Assembly (NCBI GenBank): GCA_963820495.1
Contig: CAWGAF010000002.1
Coordinates: forward strand, 930,001-994,000
Length of the DNA stretch: 64,000 nt
Reading direction: 5' to 3'
DNA from: JBBIPA01 sp963820495
GTDB lineage: Bacteria; Chloroflexota; Dehalococcoidia; GIF9; UBA5629
In this document: piece by piece, positions 15,691 through 23,941 of the stretch
Position numbering within the stretch: the stretch's first letter is position 1
Layout: each line of letters starts with the position of its first letter
Position numbers and translations under genes: made by a program
Notes under the pieces: generated by a model
Seen by the model: only the letters and a program-made list of their open reading frames with translations
Told to the model about the DNA's origin: nothing
The model's database searches: none

Positions 15691-16986
15691 TCACGGAAAA
15701 GTCGCGTGTAATTGATTGGGTACTTTGTCACCGAGAATGAAAGCACTCGCTTTTCCCCTTTCGCCGTATTTCTTTGCTGTAGCCACAAAATTGAACGCAT
15801 CCGGCTGGTCGGTTTTTCTTAGCCAGCGGAATTCGATCACGTTACTAGTAATGTCCAATACCAGACTCTGCGAGAATCCGGTTCCGAATTCGTGTACCTC
15901 TCCCGTGTAAGTTGAATCCAATAGCATCAGCCGTACGAAATACTCAAATCCGAGGTCGTTAGCAACAAGTGGCCAGGATTCGCCTGTAAGAGCATTGCGA
16001 TCGGCGTCGACGTAAATATCCCACTGCATGAATGCCGAAGGCTCAGGTGTCTTGTCTGGTAGCGGAGCGTTGAGCGTGATCTTTGCGTCATAGTATGAGC
16101 CGAAGGAGGCTATCCATATCTGTACGATATCCAAATAGAGTTCGCCCCTGATTGGATTTCCCGCTTTGTCGAACAAGTCATCAGCTGGGTCAGTCAGTTT
16201 GACCGATCTTGACGGTGTAGTCGAAGTAGATGCTGCCGAGGGGGCTAGCTCGATCATCTGCAGAAATAGTCCCCAATTACCGTAATCTACAGTCGGCATG
16301 GCATGATGCTGCCGAAAGTCATCGAAGGTGACTTTGTCAGGGCCACTCTCTTTGCCAGGGTCGTGAACGTACAAGTATCGCTCAGTTTCATTGAACCCAA
16401 CGACCAAGATGAAGTGACCCAAATATGATTTGTTGATATCCGTCAACGCGTACCATCCTGCCATCACGGGTTTGCCTTGCCTAATGGCTATTTTTATCCG
16501 GTCCAGGGAATGATCCACGTACTTTGAAACTTCCTCACGCGAAGCGTATTGCTCCCAGTACTGCCCTATCACTAGACCAAGAGACTGTGCGTTCGTCATA
16601 AGCTCATTACCATACAGCCCTCGAGAGAGATTCTTACCGCCCGCAGCATGGACTTGCTCTTGACTGCTTGGTCTGCCAAGATAACAGGCTGCCATCGAGT
16701 AGCAGGCTTCGCCGCAGTAGTCAGGAAGTTGCTTGACATGATCCACCTTAAGTAACACATTGGCTGAATTCTGTGTGTCTGGTCCCTTGGATGGGAGCGT
16801 GGGTGTCGGAGTTGGCGTTGGGGGTGGCACCGGCGGTGGTGTTATTGGGACTGGTGTAGTAGCCGACGGCGCAGGCAAGGTCGAGGTGTTTGTGGGTGGT
16901 GGTGTGCCTGCGGCACACCCTGCTAACATGCCTGGTAGGAGCAGGATTGACACTAAAAGTAGAGTGACAGAGAATGTTCTTTTCAT
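15691..16986 (-). CDS. lipoprotein with a C39-like cysteine peptidase domain
   Basis: The start is set at the ATG giving MKRTFSVTLLLVSILLLPG; the 18 codons upstream are unlikely. The lipobox LAGC puts the lipid-modified Cys at about residue 24. A Pro/Thr linker (about 30-75) leads to a papain-like C39 domain: Cys in YCGEACYSMAACYLG, His in YLGHFILVVGF, Asp in YVHDPG. The C-terminal half (about 260-430) is a beta-rich domain of unknown role (LYLDIVQIWIASFGSYYDA, WDIYVDADRN). It is probably anchored outside the cytoplasmic membrane and cleaves or binds peptides. A promoter is seen at 17011-17040. Confidence 0.8.
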   Translation of the reverse strand: MKRTFSVTLLLVSILLLPGMLAGCAAGTPPPTNTSTLPAPSATTPVPITPPPVPPPTPTPTPTLPSKGPDTQNSANVLLKVDHVKQLPDYCGEACYSMAACYLGRPSSQEQVHAAGGKNLSRGLYGNELMTNAQSLGLVIGQYWEQYASREEVSKYVDHSLDRIKIAIRQGKPVMAGWYALTDINKSYLGHFILVVGFNETERYLYVHDPGKESGPDKVTFDDFRQHHAMPTVDYGNWGLFLQMIELAPSAASTSTTPSRSVKLTDPADDLFDKAGNPIRGELYLDIVQIWIASFGSYYDAKITLNAPLPDKTPEPSAFMQWDIYVDADRNALTGESWPLVANDLGFEYFVRLMLLDSTYTGEVHEFGTGFSQSLVLDITSNVIEFRWLRKTDQPDAFNFVATAKKYGERGKASAFILGDKVPNQLHATFP

Positions 16987-17010
16987 CAGTATATCTCTGG
17001 CAGCGGCACT

Positions 17011-17040
17011 AGCATAGCATTGTACACTCGGGGAAGTCAA
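17011..17040 (-). promoter_or_regulatory. promoter for the C39-like lipoprotein
   Basis: On the minus strand TTGACT, 18 bp, TATGCT. The start codon follows about 25 bp after the -10. Confidence 0.6.
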
Positions 17041-17204
17041 GACAAAATGGAATGACTGAACTAGTACATTGAATTAGTTCAGGGGAAACAACGAAAAAGA
17101 TACAATATTCAGTTCTTAACTTGTGTAATGCCGGCTTACTGAACATTATGAGTTTTTGTCTCTTTTATTCGTTAGAAACTATCGTACTTTAACTACATAA
17201 GTTA

Positions 17205-17807
17205 CTAGGAAGTTCCTTCAATAGGTTCGTATAATGCATTGGCTAGGCCGTCGACACCATAGCGCAGATGTCTAGGATGTCGAAGTAGCCAATATATCAG
17301 CAGGAAGTCCGCCGCACATGTGGGAGTATGAATATACGCCGCCAATAGTAGAATCGCTTTAACCTGCGGGTTAAATATCATCGTTAACAAAACCAATATT
17401 GCAGTTATGAACAGAAATGGACTAATTGCACAAACCATTCCACTTTTCCTGGAGATATCAGCATCCACAGGTAATGCCGAATACGGCCAAGGGGGCCTGA
17501 GACTAAGTCGGGGTAATTGCCGGCTAAAAGCCCACTGAAAGACAAAGTGAAAAAGTTCGTGTAGCACATAGGCAGGTGCGTATAAGGCAAGCGCAATTAG
17601 AAGACAAAGAAAGAATTCAGTATACGAAAAGGATCCGTTAGATGATAGAATGATGACAGCTATTATGAGCAAAGGTAATGACAAAATCCCAATAGGAAAT
17701 GACAACCGAACACACCGCCTCTTAGTCTCTGCATCGCGGAAGTCCAGAGTGTCGACTAGGCGACGTCCTTTCAGTGAGCTTTTGGTTGATTTATTACCGC
17801 ACAACAA
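17205..17807 (-). CDS. membrane zincin-like protein (HELFH motif, DUF3267-like)
   Basis: The protein is about 200 aa with four hydrophobic segments. Near residue 85, YVLHELFHFVFQWAF carries HExxH inside a membrane helix, as in DUF3267 and other membrane metallopeptidases. A third ligand is not obvious; Asp in the last helix (CAADFLLIYWLL) is a candidate. The start is uncertain: the first in-frame codons are TTG TTG, five bases after a TATAAT box (17813-17818), so the mRNA would be leaderless or nearly so. There is no adjacent operon partner. Confidence 0.65.
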   Translation of the reverse strand: MLCGNKSTKSSLKGRRLVDTLDFRDAETKRRCVRLSFPIGILSLPLLIIAVIILSSNGSFSYTEFFLCLLIALALYAPAYVLHELFHFVFQWAFSRQLPRLSLRPPWPYSALPVDADISRKSGMVCAISPFLFITAILVLLTMIFNPQVKAILLLAAYIHTPTCAADFLLIYWLLRHPRHLRYGVDGLANALYEPIEGTS

Positions 17808-17812
17808 CCCTG

Positions 17813-17841
17813 ATTATACTGATCGTAAGTCAGACCGTCAA
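17813..17841 (-). promoter_or_regulatory. consensus-like promoter for the HELFH protein
   Basis: On the minus strand TTGACG, 17 bp, TATAAT. The -10 ends five bases from the first in-frame TTG, leaving no room for a ribosome-binding site. Confidence 0.75.
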
Positions 17842-17998
17842 AAGTGCTTTAGCATCGTACCTATAATAACAATTCTGTAATGTAAAAACTGAGCTTAAAT
17901 ATCTAAGGAATTGACAAAACCGAGTTTCGTGCAACCCCACAATGCGTGAGGAATACGCTTACTCTTATTGAAATGATGTCTATGAATCACAAGAAATT

Positions 17999-19267
17999 TT
18001 AATCATATTTGTAGCAGTGGAGCGCTCCGATAGTATAGAGCAAATCGTGTATGGCTTGAAATTGCCAATAACATCTTTCAATTAGATCGATTAAAAAGAT
18101 ATTTTCAGATATATTGGCTTTTTTCACACCTTTGTATGGAAAATATTCAATTCTTTGTTCAACAGGATGTAATTTTGTTTTATAGTGATTTATCGCATTT
18201 CTTAGCTTATTATCAAGAATAGAAACAAACCGACCTGCTGATGCGTTTCTTCTATCAACTAGCTGTATTTTTACTCCATGATCAGCATCGATAAAGTCCG
18301 CTAGCGAGCTCATCTGTTTTTGTCCCTTTTTCGGAAATGTAGGGAAGTTATTATAGCTCCCTCGCTTTCTGATGTTTTCAGCTCCGACTAAGATTGGCAA
18401 AGAGCGACAAATCCATTCGTAACTATCCGCATAATATTGTTTAATAGTTTCAATATCTGAAGTGGTTAACAAATATTCGGAGCCTAATGGTCGTTTGATT
18501 TTGTTCTCCGGCCAATATGAGATACAGATGACAGGAAGGAAATAATCGAATTTACCTAGAAATCGCATTAACAGGTGAAGTCCATCAATTTCAACTTTTT
18601 GAATTTCATATTGGTTGTATAAATATTCAATATATCTTTTTTGCTCTTGCTCATCAGGCCGTAGACAGAGTCCAAAGTATTTTATCAGGGGAGTCGTAAA
18701 CCTTTCGTAGTGATCTGGGGGTAGCAATAACTGAGTAATCATTGATAATCGGTCATAAAAACCGGAAACAATATCAGAAATGTTTTTAGTTTCAATACGC
18801 CCACTGAAGTGTGTATTTAGCATCTCTCTTACTTTTTCTAAATCTCCCATTATGTATAACTCGACAAGTGATACAAAATCAGGCATAGTTGAACGCATGT
18901 ATTCCAAATATTTCAAAATGTTGCCTTTGAACTTTTGATAATTTTCATTTTCCATTGAACTCCATGCGAGAATGAAAGGACTCGGACGCATGATTCCTAA
19001 AGGTCCCTCAACATAACGTCGTACCGGGAATTCACCAGAGCATTCAACTTCCTGGGTAACGATATCTGTTTCACCAATTTCGTCGGCATTTTCTGTGATT
19101 AGACTAAGGCTAACATTCATTTGGTCCTGAATTAGTCGACCTTTTAGAATCACTTTACAATTATTACAGGCGATAGCGAATGGCATCGCGTCAAGCCATC
19201 CCACTTGGAATCTTACTAGGGTGACCTTCCCACAAGCCCTACATTTTAGATATACGCGGCTTACCAA
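17999..19267 (-). CDS. unknown 422-aa protein with N-terminal zinc ribbon and C-terminal HEPN-like motif
   Basis: TTG start with GGAGA six bases upstream. Residues 8-42 hold two CxxC pairs (KCRACGK and CNNCK), a zinc ribbon. The long middle part has no recognised motif. Near residue 355, NKLRNAINHYKTKL matches RNxxxH, the catalytic motif of HEPN ribonucleases. Two strands and a final helix follow (NIFLIDLIERCYWQFQAIHDL). HEPN proteins often act in abortive infection or as toxins; that role is inferred from one motif and the island setting. The end of the 390-aa protein at 45875 has the same layout. Confidence 0.6.
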   Translation of the reverse strand: MVSRVYLKCRACGKVTLVRFQVGWLDAMPFAIACNNCKVILKGRLIQDQMNVSLSLITENADEIGETDIVTQEVECSGEFPVRRYVEGPLGIMRPSPFILAWSSMENENYQKFKGNILKYLEYMRSTMPDFVSLVELYIMGDLEKVREMLNTHFSGRIETKNISDIVSGFYDRLSMITQLLLPPDHYERFTTPLIKYFGLCLRPDEQEQKRYIEYLYNQYEIQKVEIDGLHLLMRFLGKFDYFLPVICISYWPENKIKRPLGSEYLLTTSDIETIKQYYADSYEWICRSLPILVGAENIRKRGSYNNFPTFPKKGQKQMSSLADFIDADHGVKIQLVDRRNASAGRFVSILDNKLRNAINHYKTKLHPVEQRIEYFPYKGVKKANISENIFLIDLIERCYWQFQAIHDLLYTIGALHCYKYD

Positions 19268-19427
19268 AATATGTCTCCAAGTTTTTCAACCGTTTTTCCT
19301 CAACCTGGTAGATCCCATTTTAACACACCCATGCAGACGGTCAGTACTCTATTGCACTTTTGTCAGAATTGTGTGACTACGATTCGACACGTCACGCGGG
19401 ATGCTATATCGTGCAACTGTGTCCGGT

Positions 19428-19877
19428 CTAAAGCCGCTTGAGGTGCACAACAAACTTCCAAGTATCGGTAAGCTGTACGGTGACTAGCCATAGGCTAAAT
19501 CCACATTTCTTTGCCTCAAGACGATCGACATTTTTTGCTATTTTACGCCTATCCGCCTTATATCTTTCCTGGCGTGTCGTCTTAACTTCTACCAAACAAG
19601 GTTTTTGACCCTCGTGTTCTATTCCGGCCAGGTCCCAGGCTCGACAAGGCCATTTGCCACTACGGAACTCACTGAGGTAATTTTTTTGGTCCTGGGTCAT
19701 GTGCTCACGAAATAGGTCTGTTTGTATCACCTGCCAAAAGGGCCATGTGATAATCCTTCGCCTCCATAAACACTTCCAACCAACCACTTCTCCAACACGT
19801 CCCAGCAGGTCAGTATCTCTCGTGTTCCACAGGTCTATTTCAATTCCTTCCGTCAATGGTGACCTTACGCTCCGCAT
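19428..19877 (-). CDS. PD-(D/E)XK nuclease-like protein
   Basis: The start is set at the ATG giving MRSVRSPLTEGIEIDLW because GGAGGTG lies six bases before it. The 149-aa product has LGRVGEVVGWKCL (conserved Glu in the first helix), then CRAWDLAGI and PCLVEVKTTR. This Asp, followed by ExK on the next strand, is the signature of the PD-(D/E)XK fold. The basic run after it (RYKADRRKIAKNVDRL) would suit DNA contact. It looks like a resolvase-, restriction- or Mrr-type nuclease core without extra domains. It sits between the HEPN-like gene and a LigD-type gene. Confidence 0.7.
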   Translation of the reverse strand: MRSVRSPLTEGIEIDLWNTRDTDLLGRVGEVVGWKCLWRRRIITWPFWQVIQTDLFREHMTQDQKNYLSEFRSGKWPCRAWDLAGIEHEGQKPCLVEVKTTRQERYKADRRKIAKNVDRLEAKKCGFSLWLVTVQLTDTWKFVVHLKRL

Positions 19878-20045
19878 TGTCGTCACCTCCCTGAGGATGT
19901 AGTCTCAATTAATTCTAACACTTTCGAAGATGGGTTGGTGTTGGTGTGGTTGCCCTTTAGGGTTAAGAAGGTCCATCGCCAACAAAAAACCTGAAGAGGC
20001 TTTCAGAGCTATGATTGACAAAGACATGTCTTAAGGTAATATATT

Positions 20046-20447
20046 ATGAAGAGGACTAATCTGTGCATACTTTTGCGATTTATGAACAAGTTTGTAATCC
20101 ATGAGCATAAGGCACTGAAAGCTGGCTGGCACCATGATTTAAGGCTGGAAAGAAGTGGCGTGCTGAAAAGCTGGGCAGTGCGAAAGGGCGTACCGGAAGA
20201 GCCAGGAGTTCGTAGACTGGCAGCATCCGTTGAAGATCATGACCTAAGTTATAGAAGATTTGAAGGCAAAATACCTGAAGGTCAGTACGGTGCTGGAGAT
20301 GTCAAGATTTGGGATCATGGAATGTATGAGACCAAGGTATGGAGTAACACGAAGATAGAAGTAACGTTTCATGGCAGGAAAGTGCATGGTCAGTATGTGT
20401 TACGTTGGATGGAGAAGATGGGGAATTGGCTACTGTGGAAGCGCTAA
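20046..20447 (+). CDS. stand-alone LigD-type 3'-phosphoesterase domain protein
   Basis: The protein is 133 aa. The domain spans nearly the whole length: FVIHEHKALKAGWHHDLRLE (metal-binding His and Asp), then LKSWAVRKGVP, VEDHDLSYRRFEGKIPEGQYG and GQYVLRWM. In LigD this domain trims 3' ribonucleotides or phosphates before end joining; here no ligase or polymerase domain is attached. TTAAGG lies before the ATG at 20046; an internal ATG at 20082 (MNKFVIHEH) is the alternative start. A relative is encoded at 49230 in the same island. Confidence 0.85.
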   Translation: MKRTNLCILLRFMNKFVIHEHKALKAGWHHDLRLERSGVLKSWAVRKGVPEEPGVRRLAASVEDHDLSYRRFEGKIPEGQYGAGDVKIWDHGMYETKVWSNTKIEVTFHGRKVHGQYVLRWMEKMGNWLLWKR

Positions 20448-20604
20448 AGCGTCCTCTGCATACCACCAAAGGCAGGCTCACCGTAAGTGGGTCTTCTCAC
20501 CATACTGGACATAGTCGATGCAACGACGCTAATTCAACTGCAAACTTGAACAATCGTCAAATTGTTCAGCTACACTTAGAGCTGCTGGGATCTGCATAGA
20601 CACG

Positions 20605-21339
20605 CTATGCATCATGTTGCTTAGTGTGGCTCGTGTCTTGGGCCTGAGCAACTTGACGATTAAGCTCGTAAATAAATCTGAAGAAGCTATCCACTTTGTT
20701 GCGGCATGAAGAAAGATAGTTACAGTCTATGTTTCGTACCACAGTCTCAATTTCGGCACCATGTTTCCTGTATCTTCGCCCAACTAGCTGGAAAATATCA
20801 TCCATTGTTTTTGACGGCTTGTTGTACGTTAACTCAGGATCGTCATTGACTAGATCTATATTGAGGCGGTCCCCGATATACTTGGTTGTCAATCTGGAGT
20901 CTATTCTCTCAAACAGATGCCAGTCGCATAAGAACCAGGCTTCAATTTCCATGACTGCCAGAACGATTGTGATCCTTTCGCGCTCCGGTACTCTAGCTAG
21001 GGCGCTTGCGATGGCATTTAGTACTTCCTTTTTCTGGCTCCTTCTGTATGGAGATAGGTCCCTCAATCCCAGCAGTAAACTAAAGCCACCCTGGTGAACC
21101 ATACTCTTGGCATTATCTAGTATGGCACTGATCAGCCGCTCCAAGCTAGGGACTTCGATGATTACGAAGTTGTAGCATACATATGGCTCTTTCCCTTGTT
21201 CCAAGCGGATAAACGATTCCTTCCCCCTAAGAGAGATCTCATCTATTATGACAGGTGTCCCCTTGCACAGATGACCAATGAGTTTCCTTGTAAACCGCCT
21301 ATCTGTCTTTCCCTCAACGAACACAGCGACTTTAGTCAT
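20605..21339 (-). CDS. TOPRIM-like (DUF4276-type) protein, partner of the ATPase at 21332
   Basis: The start is set at the ATG giving MTKVAVFVEGKTDRRFTRKL; it overlaps the ATPase stop by eight bases (ATGACTAA), so the two are translationally coupled. The Glu in FVEGKTD, the Asp in LLGLRDLSPY and the motif AVMEIEAWFLCD are typical of DUF4276, a TOPRIM-fold family. The 244-aa size fits. ATPase-TOPRIM pairs include OLD nucleases and PARIS (AriA with AriB, whose TOPRIM is DUF4435). By analogy this would be the effector nuclease released or activated by the ATPase. That role is inference. Confidence 0.75.
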   Translation of the reverse strand: MTKVAVFVEGKTDRRFTRKLIGHLCKGTPVIIDEISLRGKESFIRLEQGKEPYVCYNFVIIEVPSLERLISAILDNAKSMVHQGGFSLLLGLRDLSPYRRSQKKEVLNAIASALARVPERERITIVLAVMEIEAWFLCDWHLFERIDSRLTTKYIGDRLNIDLVNDDPELTYNKPSKTMDDIFQLVGRRYRKHGAEIETVVRNIDCNYLSSCRNKVDSFFRFIYELNRQVAQAQDTSHTKQHDA

Positions 21340-22474
21340 GTGTTCCTTTCTTGTGCCCACTCCGATAAAGTTCACTCGTGAAGAAATCAAAATTATTTAG
21401 GCCAATGAGTTTGAAGTCGTCGAACGCCTTCTTCTGGTTTGCGTAGTTGAAAGCATATACACTATTGCCTTTCCGCTCGAACACGTTCCAGTACTTAATG
21501 TCGACTGCATTCATTAAAAAGCGATCGTTAGTCGTTAATACGAGCTGAATATCTGTGTTTTTGACCCTACGGAAAATGATTTCAGCAAGTTTGGTTGAAC
21601 GCTCGTTGTCTAGGCCCTCACCTATGTCATCCACAATGATTGTCCCTTCGGCACTATTTCCCACCAACTTATTGATTGTAACCACTGCCGCAATCGCTCT
21701 AAACATTCCCGATGATAACACGAGCTGACTTAGGGGGAAATCTATCCCGTCCTCTTTCACTTGAACAATACGTACTTCACCCGGCAATCCCGGGATCACG
21801 TGTGAAATAGCTCCCAAATTTTTCAGTTTGTAGCCCATGCATGCCAGGTCTTCGATTATTTGCCCCATTGTTCCCTGATCATTTTGTATCTCTTCTAACA
21901 AATATGGTGCCATCCCCAGATCTTCTGGAAATAATTCCGGTCCGCTACGACCGGTTGGAGGGGACAATCGCCCAAATAGATTTTGGGGTCTAACGTTGCT
22001 AAATGAGAATGAGTGGACATTCTCTGCCCATTTGATTAGCCCTTCCAAATAAGGCAGTTCAACCCTGTCTCGCCGGACCTGAAGTGTAAGTTTGTCTTCG
22101 GGTGGATAGAATTTCTTTTTGTTTAGCCTTCCCTTCTCAAAAAATACGATCTCTCCTTCACTGCTGTTTCTTTCTATCAGAACCTTTCTGTTTTTGATTA
22201 GCCTTTCTCTAACAACCTTAGCGTCCTCGATCTGCAGCAAGTAGCGAAGAATACCCTCACGATCTTTGAAAGCTACATCCCAATTTCCATTCAATAGCCG
22301 AGGAAGTCTACTGCTAATTATTCTTGCCAGTGAATTGATTATGTTTACGGTCATGGTCTTACCTACCCCATTTTTACTTACTATGAGGTTCATTTTGCCT
22401 AGACTGACATTCTTGAGATGCCATTCGTCAGCCTTGCCGACATTTTGACTGTAGTTTATGGTTGATACAATCAT
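21332..22474 (-). CDS. SMC/OLD-like AAA ATPase of a two-gene putative defence module
   Basis: The protein is 380 aa. Walker A IVSKNGVGKTMTVNII is near residue 33. A long insertion (about 80-245) is followed by the ABC-type signature LSSGMFRA, Walker B TIIVDDIGEGLD and the sensor VLTTNDRF. This is the head arrangement of OLD/AAA_15/AAA_21 ATPases. GGAGGGG precedes the ATG. The gene runs directly into the TOPRIM gene. The short coiled-coil-free insertion makes it closer to AriA-type or AAA_15 ATPases than to full SMC proteins. Confidence 0.8.
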   Translation of the reverse strand: MIVSTINYSQNVGKADEWHLKNVSLGKMNLIVSKNGVGKTMTVNIINSLARIISSRLPRLLNGNWDVAFKDREGILRYLLQIEDAKVVRERLIKNRKVLIERNSSEGEIVFFEKGRLNKKKFYPPEDKLTLQVRRDRVELPYLEGLIKWAENVHSFSFSNVRPQNLFGRLSPPTGRSGPELFPEDLGMAPYLLEEIQNDQGTMGQIIEDLACMGYKLKNLGAISHVIPGLPGEVRIVQVKEDGIDFPLSQLVLSSGMFRAIAAVVTINKLVGNSAEGTIIVDDIGEGLDNERSTKLAEIIFRRVKNTDIQLVLTTNDRFLMNAVDIKYWNVFERKGNSVYAFNYANQKKAFDDFKLIGLNNFDFFTSELYRSGHKKGTHD

Positions 22475-22540
22475 CAGAATCCCCTCCTGCCTCAGTTAGA
22501 ACTAATGTAATAATAAAACTCTATTACGACGCCGTCAATA

Positions 22541-22741
22541 CTATCTGAGAATTCTCTGGTCACTCATTCTTTCCCATGTCCATGGATTGGCTCCAGGCTG
22601 CATCTGCCCATAGGGGTTGAACAATTAGCCAAAAAGTTTAGTTCGATAGGCACGACTGGTACGAAAGGGGAACTGATTGCCTCTGCGCTAGAATGGAAAG
22701 ATTTAGGCACCTGTATCCAGATGGGAAGTCCCCGGCCATAG
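22541..22741 (+). pseudogene. possible remnant of a protein-coding gene, 3' end only
   Basis: An open frame without a start codon reads SFPCPWIGSRLHLPIGVEQL, then GTTGTKGELIASALEWKDLG, and ends at TAG 22739-22741. The composition is protein-like, but I cannot name a family and no ribosome-binding site is seen. It fills the gap between the ATPase and the nucleotidyltransferase. Confidence 0.25.
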
Positions 22742-22745
22742 ATTA

Positions 22746-23294
22746 TTATTTTACCGACCTGCCTACATCTACCTTACCTGCAGTGCCGCAATGGAGGCAC
22801 TTCTCTCTTAGTATGGGATGGTTATCACAGTAGGGGCAGTCGATTTCCATCTTGCCTGTCTCATGCTTACCAAATCCCTTGATCTTCGAATCCAGTTCTT
22901 TATTGGCTCGAATTTTCCCCCCTCCGACGTTCGTGAGTAATTGGCAGCCGATGGAACGGCAAGTCTCCGCTTCAGGGATATTTTCGGTGCCCGTTCGGTA
23001 TCCTCCTTTGGCGAATATGTCGGGCTTGACCAATTCCAGGGTCTTACAGACTGTCTGGTCGTCATCGACGGAGGTAATAACCTCATCCACACCTTTAATG
23101 CTCTCGAGGATTTCTTTTCTATCGTCGAACGGCCTAAAAATAAACCCTTTTTTCCTAAGCAGGAAATCGTCTCTGTTCAGTATTACAACCAGCCTGTCAC
23201 CCAGTTTGGCTGCCTCCCGTATGTACCGAATATGACCTACATGTATTGGGTCAAAAGCTCCACTTACTGCAACAGTGATTAATTTCCTCTTCAT
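22746..23294 (-). CDS. cytidylyltransferase-like nucleotidyltransferase with C-terminal zinc ribbon
   Basis: ATG start with GGAAGAG eight bases upstream (a GTG two codons earlier is the alternative). The 182-aa product opens VAVSGAFDPIHVGHIRYIREA, with the HxGH motif of the nucleotidyltransferase superfamily. VILNRDDFLLRKKGF follows, then a substrate loop at RPFDDRKEILESIKGVDEV; this resembles RfaE C-terminal or glycerol-3-phosphate cytidylyltransferases. The last 40 residues (CPYCDNHPILREKCLHCG) form an unusual added zinc ribbon. The acceptor is unknown. The gene follows the ATPase/TOPRIM pair in the same direction, after a gap of 271 bp. Confidence 0.8.
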   Translation of the reverse strand: MKRKLITVAVSGAFDPIHVGHIRYIREAAKLGDRLVVILNRDDFLLRKKGFIFRPFDDRKEILESIKGVDEVITSVDDDQTVCKTLELVKPDIFAKGGYRTGTENIPEAETCRSIGCQLLTNVGGGKIRANKELDSKIKGFGKHETGKMEIDCPYCDNHPILREKCLHCGTAGKVDVGRSVK

Positions 23295-23626
23295 TTCCAC
23301 CGCTCTTCCTTATCTTATATAACTATGATAACTCTAATGGGTAAACTAGAGCAAGGTCTATGGTGCAGATATTATGGAACATGTCAGTTCAGTAAAACAG
23401 TCCAAGCAAAGGAAGGCTAACGTAGATAGTGAGAAAAATTGGCGGACACTGCAGACATAGTGTTTGTGATAGAAATGTGACAGCGACAGCAGACGCTAAT
23501 GGTATATCAGTGTACTGCGAACAAAACATCGTTTCGTGTAATAGCGACTAAAAGTGTACATCCCCGTTTCTTAATGTGAGACTGTATTATTTTTGTATCG
23601 ATTTTTGTTGTCTCTCTAAACCATTA
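23295..23626. other. non-coding gap
   Basis: About 330 bp with stops in all frames. I see no RNA gene, no strong hairpin and no promoter match. Confidence 0.4.
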
Positions 23627-23936
23627 GCCAGATTGTTCATAATGACTTATGTGTTATTTTATTTGGAAGTTCACTTATCACGAAATATACTGACTATTAT
23701 TCCAGCGATCCCTAAAATACCTAAGACAGCAGCAACATAATCACCTATCCCTACTGGATTACTTCCAAATAATGGCTGTGGTGGGACTAACTCAATATTA
23801 ATCCTAACAATAAACCAGGTTGCGGCTACAAGAACACTTCCAAGACTACCCCAAACCATATGAGTTAATAGTATAGAAACAGGATATTATAGTCAACAAA
23901 AAAATGAATTGTGCCGTTAAGGACACAATTCATCGT
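23627..23936 (-). repeat. 310-bp cassette with 62-aa gene, copy 1
   Basis: This is a nearly identical inverted copy of 45545-45854. On the minus strand it contains a hairpin TGAATTGTG/CACAATTCA followed by seven T, then TTGACT, 15 bp, TATACT, then the small gene. Similarity ends sharply at GCCAGATTGTT on one side and ACGATG on the other. Confidence 0.85.
23671..23859 (-). CDS. 62-aa small membrane protein, copy 1
   Basis: Two hydrophobic segments (about 5-20 and 38-56) are linked by a Pro-rich loop (VPPQPLFGSNPVG), ending SIFRDK. It differs from the copy at 45622 at only two residues (Asn/Asp and Val/Ala). The -10 box ends about 10 bases before the ATG and no Shine-Dalgarno is present, so the mRNA is probably leaderless. 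I do not recognise the family. Confidence 0.6.
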   Translation of the reverse strand: MVWGSLGSVLVAATWFIVRINIELVPPQPLFGSNPVGIGDYVAAVLGILGIAGIIVSIFRDK

Positions 23937-23941
23937 TTTGT

